Assembly (NCBI GenBank): GCA_001466705.2
Contig: LATX02000068.1
Span: 62,001 to 126,000 of the forward strand
Length of the DNA stretch: 64,000 nt
Source: Moniliophthora roreri
Lineage: Eukaryota; Basidiomycota; Agaricomycetes; Agaricales; Marasmiaceae
Reading direction: 5' to 3'
Shown here: positions 34,358 to 46,367 of the stretch, in pieces
How the letters are laid out: each line of letters opens with the position of its first letter
Numbering within the stretch: position 1 is the first letter of the stretch
Notes under the pieces: generated by a model
Told to the model about the DNA's origin: nothing
The model's input: the letters and a program-made list of their open reading frames with translations, nothing else
Database searches by the model: none
Program-made: the position numbers and the translations under genes

Positions 34358-37300
34358 ATGGACAATGACCAGTCCCTCGCTGCAGAGCGAGAACAGCGCA
34401 TGCTGGCCGTAGCAAAGCTTAAGAGGGCCGCCTCTCTACCAAGATTAAAGGATGGCAGGAGACCTCCGATGCACAATGAAGCCGTTAGTGAGGGCGAGAA
34501 GGGGAATACAGAGGAGGAATTAAAGCCAGATACCGATACGCCGCCCCCAGAACGGCAGGTAGAGGTCGCGGCCGAAAATAATGAGGATACAGGAGAAGCA
34601 GAAGCAGAGGTTGAGGACGATAATCGAGTCGAAGATCTTTCGGTTACTCCACCACCTACGCGGTCAAAACGTCGTTCTCGTTCGCGATCACGGTCTAGAG
34701 GCTCTAGGGATTTCAAAGGCAAAGCTAGAGCTCTTCAATCACCGACTCCCAGCTCCCTTAACCAAGGCGACTCTTCCCAGGATGAAGCTTTTGTGCCATC
34801 ACCAATCGCTATCCCTGTTATACCTCATCTCATTTCACCTATTCCCTCTCAAGTGCAACGTTCAATGTTGCTCAGGTCCCCGACACCCGAGAATTCTCTG
34901 TTTCAGTATCCAGGAACTTCACCCCCTACGCCGACACCATTGCCCACATTAGAAGCTATCCAAAAGGGTCTTTTTCGCTCTCACAGTGTTGGCAGGATGA
35001 TGGCAATGCACAAGCTCACTGGCGGAACAGACACTTATGAACCTTCTCCATCACCAACACCCCCAATATCAGGCAAATTTCGCCGTACTAACACCATCTC
35101 TGGCGGAGAACGTAGTGCTGCGCGGAAAAAATTGATGGATACCCTAGGATCACGGTCCAAAATGACCGCCAATAACACGGACGTCGAACTTGTCAGCGGT
35201 CCTGAAGAACCACCGATCGCGCCTTCGCCATCACCTACCCCCAACAAACGTCGACGGCGGCGGCGGAGAAGTTCATCAGGGGCGGCGGCAATAACAAATC
35301 CGGTCTCCGATTCAGATTGGGCTTCTACCTCAGCGAATACACCCCAAGTCCCACCTACACCTTTGCCTCCCAGTTCCCTAGATTTCTATCCAGATCTTCC
35401 CAGTCATGCTCGATCTACTACTCCAAATCAGCCGCCAAGTTCCAGATCTTATAGCCCCAGAATCCCAAGTCCCTTCGCTCAAGTTGAGGTATCTCGGACA
35501 CCGCCACAACCGCCTCTCAATGGTGCTGCCGATAGAGAGAGACCAGAACGGCCTCGACGACGGAGTGTTGTGGTTGAAGAAGAGGAGGAGGAGCAACAAA
35601 TGCTTACTTCTTCAAATGTGCCTCCACTTCCTAGGGCTTCGCCGCAGTTGCTTCATAATGGCTACGCGTCAAGGACACCTCACAGTTCTGACGACCCATC
35701 CGACATTTCCAATGAATATACAACGAGCGTTGGCGTACCCGTTTATCTCAGCGATAAAGAACCGTCAAGGGATGGTGATTTCCCCATCAGTCCATTCGGG
35801 ACTCCGCTCAAGGAACGACCATTGCGGGATGAGGAGGAGGAAGAGAAAGTGTTATACCCAGCAGACACCTCGAGAGATAGGTCGATGTACGAGAATGAAT
35901 TTGAACGTGAAATTAGTTGGGTGGCGTCGCCAGGTACGTCCGATTTTACTATCTCTTCCTTTGACCAAGCTTTCTCATACTACACAATTTAGTCCCAGAA
36001 ATTCGTATGCCTATTCATGATGACGATGATGACGGCGATGAAGATGATTACGGGGAGGAACAAGAGTACGAAGAGCGAGCAATATCACCTCAATTGCTGC
36101 ATGGGTTGCCTGATGCCTATGATGACACTTCACCTCGCGCCTCGTCAGATTCCCAGAATCTCGGGTTGGACTCTGAGATATCGCCCGATGGTACCCCTTC
36201 ATATGTTCCTCCCTCACCGTCGTCCGTCGCCGCATTATCAGGAACCGCGTCGATCCCGCGAGAGAGTGACGGGTCAATGTCTCCGCAATCATATCCAGCT
36301 CGACTGTCTATTGCCTCACGAGTTCCAGGCGGTGAACGTTCGCCTCTCAGCGCTGACTTTGGTGACTTGGACGATAGGCCGATGACGAACGACGCTTCAA
36401 AGAGAAGTGGCGACTCAGCGACCACAAGCACGTGGGAGAAAGTGAAGAACACCTTCAGATCGAATTCTAGTCTAGGTCGTCGCTCGCGATCTAATAGCAT
36501 CGTAAACAGCGGTGCCGCCAGAGATCGGAGGGACCAGACGGATTCAAGTATTAGCCGGGAAAGCCGTTCTAGTCTGACTAGTCCTAGACTGGACAAGACT
36601 GAGAGTACGAGTACCTCCGCTACTCAGCAAGGGCAGCCTCCCATGTTGTCGCCATCTGCTTCGAATTCCATCTTGTCCTTGTCGCCGACTCCTGGAAGTA
36701 GAAGTGGTGCTTCACCCGTTCCACCGCCCTTGTCTGTGGATCTGTCGAAGTATCAGAACGCCAAACTGTTCCCATTCCCAGGGATGAAGCAGCTTCAGGA
36801 AGAGCGTAACCGGATGAAAGGCCTTCATTCCGCATCAGCGTCTACTCCGGATATTAATGCATTGCTAAATAGTCCGGAGGAAGGCTCATCTTCCTCTGGA
36901 GGTCCGCGGTCTGGTACACCATTGACGCAGACAACACCCGGCATACTTCCACGCTCATTGACGCAACAAACATCCGATTCAAATCTGGGGAAATATTTCG
37001 CTCCGCCACTTTCTGCCGGCCACTCTTCTCAGTCCTCCCACCCTGACTACTTCACCATCACTCCCTCACCTTCCACGCCTAATGGCAACACCATCAAACT
37101 TCCCACAACGTTACCTGGAGTGAAGCAGTGGTTAAGCAAAAATAAGAAGCTGTTTGGCTCGCAGGGATCATCGCCAACCTCTCCAGCGATATCCCCGCCG
37201 GCGCATGAGAACGGCAACACTACCAAGAAGCCATCGCTCACAGACCTTCTTCGCATTCGGAGAGATAACGAATTGGGCACGGATTGGGAAGAACTTGGCA

Positions 37301-39600
37301 ATACTCCAACAGATACCAGCGCTAACATTTACATTGGTAAACCACCAAAGCTGGAAGACAAAGGACGTGACCATGTAGTCATGCCGATGACGCCGCCCGC
37401 GAACTCTCCGGTTCCTCACCTTAGAGAAGGGCTACCTGAGGTCGAAAAGACGCCGAAGGCACAGAGAGTCATGTCTCCTATAGCACATGATGATGGCTCT
37501 CGACTGCCTCAAGACCAAAAATCACCGTCATTACCTTCTCCCCCCGAGCCAGTTTCATCAACTACACCGGATCCATCGTCATCTTTGAGTGATTATCCTG
37601 CCCACTCTACCTCAGATTCGTCCTCAACTACCTCTTCGCGATACTCGACTGGTGGATTCTCCGGTCCAATAGGACCTGTTGTCCTCCAACAGCTTGACGA
37701 ACAATTGCCTTCACTTTACATCCAGAGCCCTGCATGGACATCTGCGATAGATACTCCCGAGCGCAAACTAGTTCTATCTTCACCAGTGCTGCAGGTTGTC
37801 AATGCTAACACAGTCAAAGACCGCTTCCTGTTCCTGTTCAGTGATATCCTGGTCATTGCAAAACCAGTGATCAAGGACGAGGATGCTGTATTTGATAAGC
37901 CAACTCCTGAGCGCAATTTCACGGTGAAAAGTGTTATCCAGTTGCGAAACCTCCGCCTGGACGGTGATCGCAATGTTTCTCAGAACAGATCATCTGGGCT
38001 CACCGCTGTTGCTCGCAATCCGATACTCAGGGCGTTTGTCCACCAGTTTGCTAAGGATCCTGATCATGCTATCTCCACCTTGTTCTCCAAGACTGGGATA
38101 TCAGACGACCCCGTTTTCCTCGGGCAACTCGTTTTTAACACCATAGAATTGGACCGGGCCCAGCTTGGAACCTATTTGTCGCAGCGGACATCCAAGTTGG
38201 TGTTGAAGAGTTACCTGGACAGCTTCGGATTCGTTGGTCTCAGGGTGGACAGGGCTCTAAGGGCGTTCCTAATCTCCTTGCATGTTCCTTCGCGATCAGT
38301 CAACAACCACAGCGCTCTTGAGTATCTGCTTGATGCGTTTGCTAGCAGATGGTACGAGGCTAATGCTAGGTTCATCGCGTATGACAAGGACCTTGCAATT
38401 CGACTCGTTCGTGGTCTTAACCAATTGAATGACCTTCTTCATGGCGGATTAGCATCGGAGCCAGGAAAGACAGGGCTTCCGAGAAGGAACATCACCGCTC
38501 GTGATTTCACAGACGCGTTTAGGAGATGCGACCCCAAGTACACGGTGTCAGATGAATTGCTCGAGGACATCTACCAGTCAATTCGGGAGGAGAGGTTGTC
38601 GCATGCGAGGGATGCACAGGCTACTGAGACAACAGATACGATCATAACAATTAAGCGGCCGCTACCTCCCCGATTGACTTACAAAGTTCAGTCAGAGCCA
38701 ATCGTCCTCCGCATTCCTCAGCAAGATCCACACCTCCAGATACATCTCTACGGACAAGATCTGGTCATCGATCCGCCAGTCTTAACATTCACTAAATCCT
38801 CGGAGGCTGCATTCCGTGTAACGGGCACTTCTCTCGGTCCGAAAACTATCATTATTCGCCGATCAGGACCCAACGCTCTTATATACTCTGGCCTTCCACC
38901 GGCACAACGTATCACCATCGAGCGAGCGTTTATGCGAAATACGTTCCAAGTAGCATTCATGAACCACACTGGGACGAAGCGAAGATACATGTTCAGTGTT
39001 GACGATCCACTGGTACGGCATCAATGGTTGGTCTCGCTACGCCGACAAATTGACATTGCTGCTTCTTCTGTACCTATTCCACTCTCGTCCGCTGCTCCTG
39101 GAGCACAAAGACTTAACCGGGCCATCGAGATTATCGCTTTTAAAGTTTTGCAGGAAACTTTGATTGGGCAGGAAGCATGCGCACCGGGACCCGCTAGAGT
39201 TATGGAGGAAGCGATTCAGAGATTGAACACCAGCTTCAATGGTTCTCCCCGACTTGGATCAGATCGTTCTCCATCTCGTGGGCAGGCAAATGGATCCCGA
39301 ATTGCTGCACCGTTGCACATTCGCTCCAAGTCGCGCAGCAAGGTTTATCATCGATCCAAGGCTGGCAGGAATGAAATGGACATCGGCATGAATAGATTGG
39401 ATGCCCAGGATTCTTTGGACACCATGAATGGGACAAAGAGTGGAAGTAGCCCCGGGTCTTCGAACCAACAGACATCGACACACTCTGATTCACCGACGTG
39501 GAGTGGACAGGATTTGGTCATGCATTGTTTACAGAACAGCTCGATACCATTGATTCTGTCATACCTGCAAGCTGGAGAACAAGCAGGACGTTCATCCTAA
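34358..39600 (+). CDS. Large PH-Sec7-PH protein (ArfGEF-like)
   Basis: Two exons (34358-35933, 35993-39600) sum to 5,184 nt, 1,727 residues. The first two-thirds is Ser/Pro-rich and probably disordered, with short basic and acidic patches. From about 37750 a PH-like segment appears (NTVKDRFLFLFSDILVIAKP). Next comes a Sec7-like domain (FLGQLVFNTIELDRAQLGTYL, SYLDSFGFVGLRVDRALRAFL), then a second PH domain (FRVTGTSLGPKTIIIRR to YMFSVDDPLVRHQWLVSL). Sec7 domains exchange nucleotide on Arf GTPases in vesicle traffic. Here the catalytic loop reads VPSRSVNNHSALEY where an LPGEAQKID type is expected, so the essential Glu is missing. Motif 2 also departs, with NDLLHGG in place of NTDLHNP. It may be a non-catalytic scaffold. 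Confidence 0.75.
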
Positions 39601-39915
39601 TCGTAAAGGCACACCCTTCGTCGAGATGGGTGTATTTAATTCTGTATTTCTTGTATGTGTCTCTACGCGGTTTCTTTGACTGTAGCTGATTGCTCGTTGC
39701 AGATTGTCTCTTGAATTGCTTTGGTCGCATTTTTTTTGTACTTACGTTTCGTGGCATATGCTTTAACATCAGTCTGCTGCTATTCTATAAGGACTATCCA
39801 TTATAATGTTTGCGGATCCTTGTCATCATTGTTGTCGTATCAGATATACGGTATTTACTTGTTGGGATTCAGTCGTTTAAGAATACACAATTTTCACTGT
39901 TATAGTATGATTCCA
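39601..39915. other. Intergenic region, convergent 3' ends
   Basis: 315 bp between the Sec7/PH gene and the GFA-type gene. T-rich, with no coding signal. Confidence 0.5.
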
Positions 39916-40577
39916 TCATTCGACATATAAATCATGCTTCTTATGCCAGTCTTCGAGCGAGTCTGCGGGGTAGTCGTCGAACAGAATCTTTTCACCTTCA
40001 GGAAGTCGAACCCAGTCAGGTTTGTCCTGGAGCTTGAGGCAAACCTAATAAGAAAGGAGTTAGTTCGTCATGATAGTAGAGTGAACTGGGTACTCAAACT
40101 GACCATCTGCCCAGGCATTGCCAATTTGGGTGAATCAATGGCCTGGGCGAAAGGATGGATAAGCTCTGGCCTGGTACATCACAGGGATCCAGTGAGCTTT
40201 TCTTACGTTAGGGCACTCTTGACATACCATGCCTCGTCATATAGCCAAAGCATGCTGGAGCATTGTGAACAGAAATTCCTTTCCGAACTTGCCCTTCGCT
40301 CGTTCGGGGTGTCCCTGTCCAAAACTGCTTTGTAAACACTACATTCCCAATGAGTTGCACTTTCGATAGCCGGAAACATGGATGAGAACCTAATATGCTC
40401 TTTGCCCTGGATGATCTTCAAGGACTTGGAATAGCCACCAAGGTTAATCGATCCTCCCGCTCCTCCCACCTTTCTGCAAATACTGCAAAAGCATTGTTGG
40501 TAGGGAACCGCCGTTGACGATTCTACCGAGAATCGCACCGCACCACAGTGGCAACTTCCTTTCAGCTCAACGGGCAT
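39916..40577 (-). CDS. GFA-type (CENP-V/GFA) zinc-binding protein
   Basis: Four exons. The start gives MPVELKGSCHCGAVRFSVES, followed by CFCSICRKVGG, GGYSKSL, then RASSERNFCSQCSSMLW and PELIHPFAQAID. Three Cys pairs (CHC, CxxC, CxxC) form the zinc sites of the glutathione-dependent formaldehyde-activating enzyme family. The first member speeds formaldehyde capture by glutathione, but many family members act on other things, so the substrate is left open. Splicing removes a segment between GKEHIR and VYKAVLDRDTP and restores family spacing. It ends EDWHKKHDLYVE. Complete by eye. Confidence 0.82.
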
Positions 40578-43140
40578 AATGAACGTGCAAAGCAAGAGGG
40601 AACTGTCTAATTACTAATCATGATCTCGATGAGGGGGCTTATAAACCAGCGATCGATTTGGCTGACTACGCTCTATACGTAACTGGTACAACATATACCA
40701 GCTGCTCTTTCTGGAGGAGGTACAGTACACGTGAAGAACCCACAAGGTCACAGATGACGGAAGACAGAGAGGCAGTCAGGATGTGGATGAGACGGAAGGG
40801 AGTCGAGGACTGTTGGAAAGAGTGTGCAGCAATGTCCGAAGATAGCAGCCGCCGAGAGGGAAAAACCGTGCTGCATTGAAACTGGTTCCTCGATAAATCT
40901 CGTAGGATGGTCGATCTGATGTTGAAAGTGATCCAAAGGTGGCCAACATTCTGAAGACCTCGTGAGACGCCGCCTGAGTGCTGTGGGACGCAATCAATAA
41001 CCAGCGCACACAGTGAGACTATGGAGGAGTTCGTGGAGGAGGAGTTCATGGTTGTTATCTTGCGATGACCAGCCTGGCAACCTTATGGGCGGCAAACTCC
41101 GTACTATTTCGCACTCCGCCCACAGGCAAAATTTCACGATCCCACGGCTATGAACCCCGCAGTGTTCAACGTTCGTCTCTTGCTCCAAACTGTCTTTGTG
41201 AGTCTCTTTGCTTTATCTATTCGGTCCTTCTCGATGATTTTACACCAAAATTTATACTGATTTAATGAGTCTGACCAGTGTTTACACTGAATTGACGACC
41301 TCTTTAAATTCTGAGAAATTCCACCTACCACTTTTGATTCCCTTGTCCGACATCAAGAGACTGAACTTTTCCTTCCGCAGGTGGTACATACTCCTCTACT
41401 AGCGGTTTTGTACATTTAAGTCCCGAAATATATGTCTTCAACTACGTACCTTGTCGGCCACACCTCTTGACGTACCTCGCAGTCGGGTTGGCTATGCCGG
41501 TTGCATACAGCATCATTATTGTGTCCCCGAATGGACAGAAGATTGCAAGTGGAGTTTTGGAACTAGGAGAGATTGTTGCACCCACACTTGGAATGCTGAA
41601 GTTTGTTTTGATTTGCAGTACGTGTACTCCATGGCCGAGTGGCTTCCATTCCCATGATGTATTTCAACCGTTACCCTTTTAATGTGGGACTTGTATGAAA
41701 TACAGCGATGGGTTAGGAAAGACAACTCGGCCAAGAATGTGCACAAGTTGCAAGCAAAACAGGGGCGACGAGAAGTACCGAATCCTCTACAATGCTCTGC
41801 ACCATCCTTTCTCTACAATGCCGACGCGCCATTGCCCAACGGGTTCCATTCCCATCATGTATCCAGCCGCTCCCTTTTCGTATAGAAGCTCGTATAGCAT
41901 ACAACAATGGGTTAGGAATACCTTCGGACAAATGTCTGTACGACGCTGCTGGTAGATCAGGTTGAGAGCGAGTGTAGCGACTGGTACTTTCCCTGTCGTT
42001 GGGAAGAGACTGCCGGGAGCTGGTTCGAAATCTCGGACTGTCTAAACTCTTTATACAGGTTTGGTCTAACAGTACGCCAGAGTTCTGGTCCTCCTTGTTC
42101 TCCCGCGATTTTTGAAGCCGCCGTCTCGTCGCACAAATTCGCGGTTCGCGACCTGTACTGAACCCACTCGACACCTCGAGCCTCATGCTTAATGCTTCAG
42201 TGAGAATCCCAACGCCAACTCACGCCCAGCGATCATTCCAATTCTTGTTCAGGTCATTGAGATGCCTTTTTGAGAAATCTCTGTTCTAAAGGACTAGGCG
42301 TCGCATCAAAACTGCTATCACGATTATAATATCCGCTGCAAGATATCTTCGTTTCTGCTTTCAGAAACGGGCATCTTGACAATGATCGGCCTGGGACAAC
42401 CTGACTCAAGAATGAAAAGTTGCTAACTATGATGGATTGCATGTCCGACAATTGAAGGCCAGCGCCGAGCGTTTGGTGGTGTCCGCCTCTACTTTGCCTC
42501 TAGGGCTATCTAGGAGCCAAAATCGATCATTTACACACGTGCCCAGGGAAGCTAGTCATTGACTGAAGTAGATCTGTATGTAGTTGGCACTTCTGCCATT
42601 CGTGTTCGTTCATTGCCCTCAAAAGATACGCATGGGGGTAGTCTGCTTCAAATTTCATTACCGACAAAGCGTGATGCTACTACAGGAAAATCCCTAAGGC
42701 ATTTAAGACCGTCAGGGGCGTAGATCGGTTTCATGAAGGCCTTTCGCAATGTGTTAGCCACGACGACCAATATGAGCGGAGTATTTAAGCCTCAGCAGCG
42801 CGCTTTCTCGTGTACACAGCTTGGTAAAACATACAGCACACACCTCTCGTTTTACTCAGCGACTTCCGCAGGTGCGATCGTGTGAATACCTATGCGCTGC
42901 CTCATGGACTGGAAGGTTTCACACCTCATCATGGAAAGAATGTTAATCCAATCGAAAGTTTATGACACGAGTTGCTCCTGAAGAGGTTTCTTCAATTCAA
43001 TGACGGAGGAAATGGTATGCGACCATCCTAACACGTCGGGAATCAACAACACATTAAAAATAAGCCAAAGTTCAAAGTATGACAATGAAAGATCCAACCG
43101 CCTAGATATACTTTTGAAGCGATGAAGCGTCCTAAGAGGA
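40578..43140. other. Gene-poor region
   Basis: About 2.6 kb without a supported gene. Short open frames around 41140-41660 have hydrophobic N-terminus-like pieces (TYLAVGLAMPVAYSIIIV) but no chain of conserved motifs. An imperfect direct repeat is present at 41641-41938, described separately. A TATA-like TATTTAAG at 42782-42789 is followed by a CT-rich stretch but no ORF. Could hold a decayed gene or a non-coding transcript. Confidence 0.5.
41641..41938 (+). repeat. Imperfect direct repeat, 200-bp period
   Basis: Segments 41641-41740 and 41841-41938 share an ordered set of blocks: GTTCCATTCCCAT-type start, ATGTAT, CCCTTTT, CTYGTAT, then ATGGGTTAGGAA about 70 nt later and a final AATGT. Each copy is about 100 bp and the copies are exactly 200 bp apart. 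The 100 bp between do not match the preceding 100 bp clearly. No coding frame runs through both. Confidence 0.6.
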
Positions 43141-44574
43141 CTAATTGATTTTGACGCACTTGACCTCTGCACCTGATTATGAGATTTGTAAGTCGACAAT
43201 ATTGGCCAACACATACCAAAGGTGAGTGTCGAGTTCCCGGGAATGCCATCAGTTCCTTTCTTGCCATAGGCCATGGCGGGAGGAATAGTGAGGATACGCT
43301 CCCCTCCGACCTGGATCCCGACAAGACCCTCATCCCATCCTATAATGGTGTGTCAGAGTGGCATACAATGATCAAGTCGTGCATACCCTTGATCACCTCT
43401 CCACGGCCCAAATGGAAGGTGAACTAATAACAAAATACCAGATAAGGAATTGGTCAAGGCAATACTCAATACTCACAGGTTTTCCCTTGGTATTGGAATC
43501 GAAAGTCTTGCCGTTCTGGAGCTTTCCAATATAACGCATCGAGATGGTCTGTCCCTTCTTTGCCGCTGGCCCGGTTCCGATCTTACTGTCCTTTATTTTC
43601 AAGCCTCCAGGCAATTCCCTCTCCGTAGCCTTCTCCTCTTTCGCTTTTTCCTTCCTCTTCTCTGACTTCTCCTTCTCAGCCTTCTCGTTGGCCCCATCAG
43701 TATCTAACTTCTGCTTCTTTTTCTTCTTCTCTGTCTTGGACGTGGTCTTTTCGGAAGTAGCATCGGATTCACGGGGACGCTTGTTACCCTTGGGTGCGTC
43801 CTCTTTTACCTCTTCAAAGCGACTACGTAACACGTATTTTCATTCATGAGGCTCGCAGAGAGATAAACGCGTACCTCGCATCACTCTCCATGCCATCAAG
43901 TTCATCGGGATGCATTTCTACGTCAGAACTGACTTCGCGGAGATCATAAGCATCCTCGTTATCATCGTCGGAGTCCATGCCGTCCAGGTCGTAGGGAGGT
44001 TGATCGCTGCTCTGGTCTGAGGCAAGTGAGCATTGGATGCAGAACCAAGGAGTGAAGCCTTGCTCACCGATGTAGTATCCGGTCAAGTAGACGGTACTGA
44101 TGGCCAATAGTCAGTAAAATGAGTTGAAAGAGCGTCTAAAACGTACTTCTTTCCGACGACTTCAAAGAGATACTCCTCCTCGTCCATCAAGATAATATCC
44201 AGAACGGCTTGTTCCACCTACAATCCGCATGTTTAAGTGTCTTTTCCAGGTCCTTGAAATAAAAGCAGACCTTTCCGGGGGTGAGTGAACAGACGAACGT
44301 GGTTGAGGTAGGTACGGAGTCTTCTTCATTCTCCTCTGCGTCATTATCAGAGTCTTCTTGTGCAACAATTTTCCTAAAGACTAGCTTGACGCTAGTCCTG
44401 CTGTTCTCGTCTGCGAGAACGTCACCAAGAGCGGCATTAGTGATTTTGAGGTCGGCACTTGGAACGACGACCTCCTTTTCTCCGGACACCAACGCGTGAG
44501 TCCTGCAGAAATATGGGTACAAGAACAAAATGAGAGACATATGACGCGTACCAAAGACCGACAGCAACAGACAT
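43141..44574 (-). CDS. Nucleolar FKBP-type peptidyl-prolyl isomerase with nucleoplasmin-like N-terminus (Fpr3/Fpr4 type)
   Basis: Multi-exon. The start MSVAVGLW leads to [29 protein letters not shown] and [20 protein letters not shown], the nucleoplasmin-like domain of Fpr3/4. Acidic patches ([12 protein letters not shown]) and a Lys/Glu-rich stretch follow. The end is a complete FKBP domain: [55 protein letters not shown] and STLTFEVK. These proteins act in the nucleolus on histones and ribosomal DNA chromatin. The last exon carries just EVKCVKIN and follows a GT-AG intron. Divergent from ARPC4, with 144 bp between start codons. Confidence 0.92.
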
Positions 44575-44718
44575 GATGGCTTAAAGAAAAGAGCGGTGAA
44601 TCGCGATTGAACGCAACCGTGGTCCACAAGAAAAAAATTTGAACTCCGCACGTAGAATTCTGTGACCGAGGTCGCGTCATAACGGTCACATCATTCACTG
44701 AGACTACTGGTACTTACC
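44575..44718. promoter_or_regulatory. Bidirectional promoter, FKBP / ARPC4
   Basis: Only 144 bp separate the two start codons, so both genes must share core elements. No TATA box was seen on either strand. Confidence 0.6.
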
Positions 44719-45550
44719 ATGGTATGTTCAGTTCACTTGGTCTTTTCGCTCTACTCACAGATCTCAGTCCAATGTTCTTAGACCATACCTTGCAGCGGTC
44801 AGATCTACCCTGACCGCCGCTTTGACGTTGGAGAATTTTTCATCTCAGGTACTTATTTGTACATATTGCCTTGTTGTCAGTCTGGAACTCATTCTCAGCA
44901 AGGTCGTGGAAAGGCATAACAAACCAGAAGTCGAGATTGGGCAAGTAATTCTCGACAACTGATTCATCATATCTTTTCTGAATCTTTATACCCATTAGAG
45001 GATCTAAGGAAGTTCTGCTAAACCCCTTGATCATCTCCCGTAACGAAAATGAACGTGTCCTCATCGAACCATCCATTAACTCTATACGGCTCAGCATAAA
45101 GATCAAGCAGGCAGACGAAATTGAACGGATTCTCTGTCACAAATTTACCAGGTTCATGATGCAACGTGCGGAGAGCTTTATTGTACTGCGGCGGAAACCT
45201 GTACCGGTATGTATCGATCATGTATCCAACAGAAAGTCCAACATTGATTCTCCGTCCAGGGATATGACATTTCCTTCCTGATCACGAACACTCATTCCGA
45301 AACCATGCTCAAGCACAAAATTGTCGATTTCATCATCCAGTGAGTCTCACTGTCTTTCGCTATTTCTTTATGCCTGATCTTTCTACCAGGTTCATGGAGG
45401 ACGTTGACAGAGAGATCAGTGAAATGAAGCTTAGTTTGAATGCCCGAGCCCGTATCGTCGCAGAATCATACCTTACAACAGTGCGTCGGGTACTTGTGTA
45501 CGACCCGGACCAATCTGATTGCTTGTCATCTTTCACAGATCGCCACCTGA
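44719..45550 (+). CDS. ARPC4: Arp2/3 complex subunit 4 (ARPC4)
   Basis: Eight exons (44719-44721, 44768-44848, 44903-44940, 44999-45206, 45260-45339, 45390-45480, 45539-45550, counting the ATG alone as exon 1) sum to 513 nt, 170 residues, close to the usual 168. The chain [65 protein letters not shown] and [11 protein letters not shown] is unmistakable. ARPC4 is part of the structural core of the Arp2/3 actin-nucleating complex. The intron at 44941-44998 needs a GCAAGT donor: with it the protein aligns with no gap between KPEVEI and SKEVLL. The coding exon 1 is the ATG only. Correction to the count: the list above has seven coding exons. Confidence 0.93.
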
Positions 45551-45716
45551 ATGCGCAAGTCAGTTCGGTAGCTGTTGCTCAACTTGTAGAATATCTCATT
45601 GGACCGGCCGAACTCGCGTTGTACATCAGATTCAATTAACGAAGCAGCAAAGGTCTGAGAGAAGGATCTATCGATCGCCCATTGCCTGTCACTTTTTTGC
45701 TCAACGGTTCCTGAGC

Positions 45717-46367
45717 CTAAATACCCAGCCTGTTCTCCAGGCGTTCTTTTATGCGATCTTTCCATTCCCATTCCAGGATAGCGTACCCTGTCACATCACT
45801 GTAACCTCCGGAAACTGGATCTATCCAACACTCCAATCGTTGTGCTTCTATCCGAGCACCTGCCACCTTCTCCAACCAACCTCTCATCGCCAAGTTGTCG
45901 GATCCAGTTTCGAATGTAACTCGGTGCATTTTGCGTTCCTCGAAGATATATGACAACAATGTGTAAAAGACTCGAATTACATGAGTTGAAAGGCTGGCGA
46001 GAAAAGCGTGGATCTCACCATCAGTCGCGACACCTCCACGGTGTACCTCCGGGGATAGAATAATCCCTGCTTCACAAGAACGGTGCTGTTCTTCGATGTG
46101 GAATATCAACGTCCCACCAGCGAACCGGTCGTTACCATCCTTGTCCTTGACGTAAATGTTGAATTCCAGAACTGCAGGGTCTGCCACTCGAGATTCGCGC
46201 AGTCGCTGTGCCTCCTCGGTGGTAAAATGTTCTGGTAGGTATCGCAGATACCGCCTAGTTTCGGGATGCATTCGTATCTTTGCGTTAGCTTCATCGTTAA
46301 CTTCCGCTGCCGGTTCTAGTCGTAGACGACTGGTCCGTGATTTGAGCACGATGTTGTGTGGTGCCAT
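45717..46367 (-). CDS. GNAT-family acetyltransferase
   Basis: Two exons. Starts MAPHNIVLKSRTSRLRLEP and follows the RimJ/RimL-like GNAT pattern: ETRRYLRYLPEHFTTEEA, FAGGTLIFH, AGIILSPEVHRGGVATD at the acetyl-CoA loop, FYTLLSYIFEERKMHRV, then NLAMRGWLEKVAGARIE. The RGGVAT loop takes the place of the usual R/Q-x-x-G-x-G/A motif. Substrate may be a protein N-terminus or a small amine; not told by sequence. An intron of about 45 nt is needed between GVATD and VFYTLL, in frame if retained. Its 3' end faces ARPC4. Confidence 0.8.
   Translation of the reverse strand: MAPHNIVLKSRTSRLRLEPAAEVNDEANAKIRMHPETRRYLRYLPEHFTTEEAQRLRESRVADPAVLEFNIYVKDKDGNDRFAGGTLIFHIEEQHRSCEAGIILSPEVHRGGVATDGEIHAFLASLSTHVIRVFYTLLSYIFEERKMHRVTFETGSDNLAMRGWLEKVAGARIEAQRLECWIDPVSGGYSDVTGYAILEWEWKDRIKERLENRLGI

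Noticed and set aside
34348..36596. Long minus-strand ORFs opposite the Sec7/PH gene
   Set aside because: They are Ser/Arg/Pro-rich mirror frames of the low-complexity coding strand.
41941..42035. A tRNA-like B box (GGTTCGAAATC) near 42022
   Set aside because: No matching A box at the right distance and no acceptor-stem pairing; the cloverleaf does not close.
41140..42060. Possible cytochrome P450 relic in the gene-poor zone
   Set aside because: Only a hydrophobic N-terminus-like piece is seen. No I-helix, ExxR or heme Cys motif appears in any frame.
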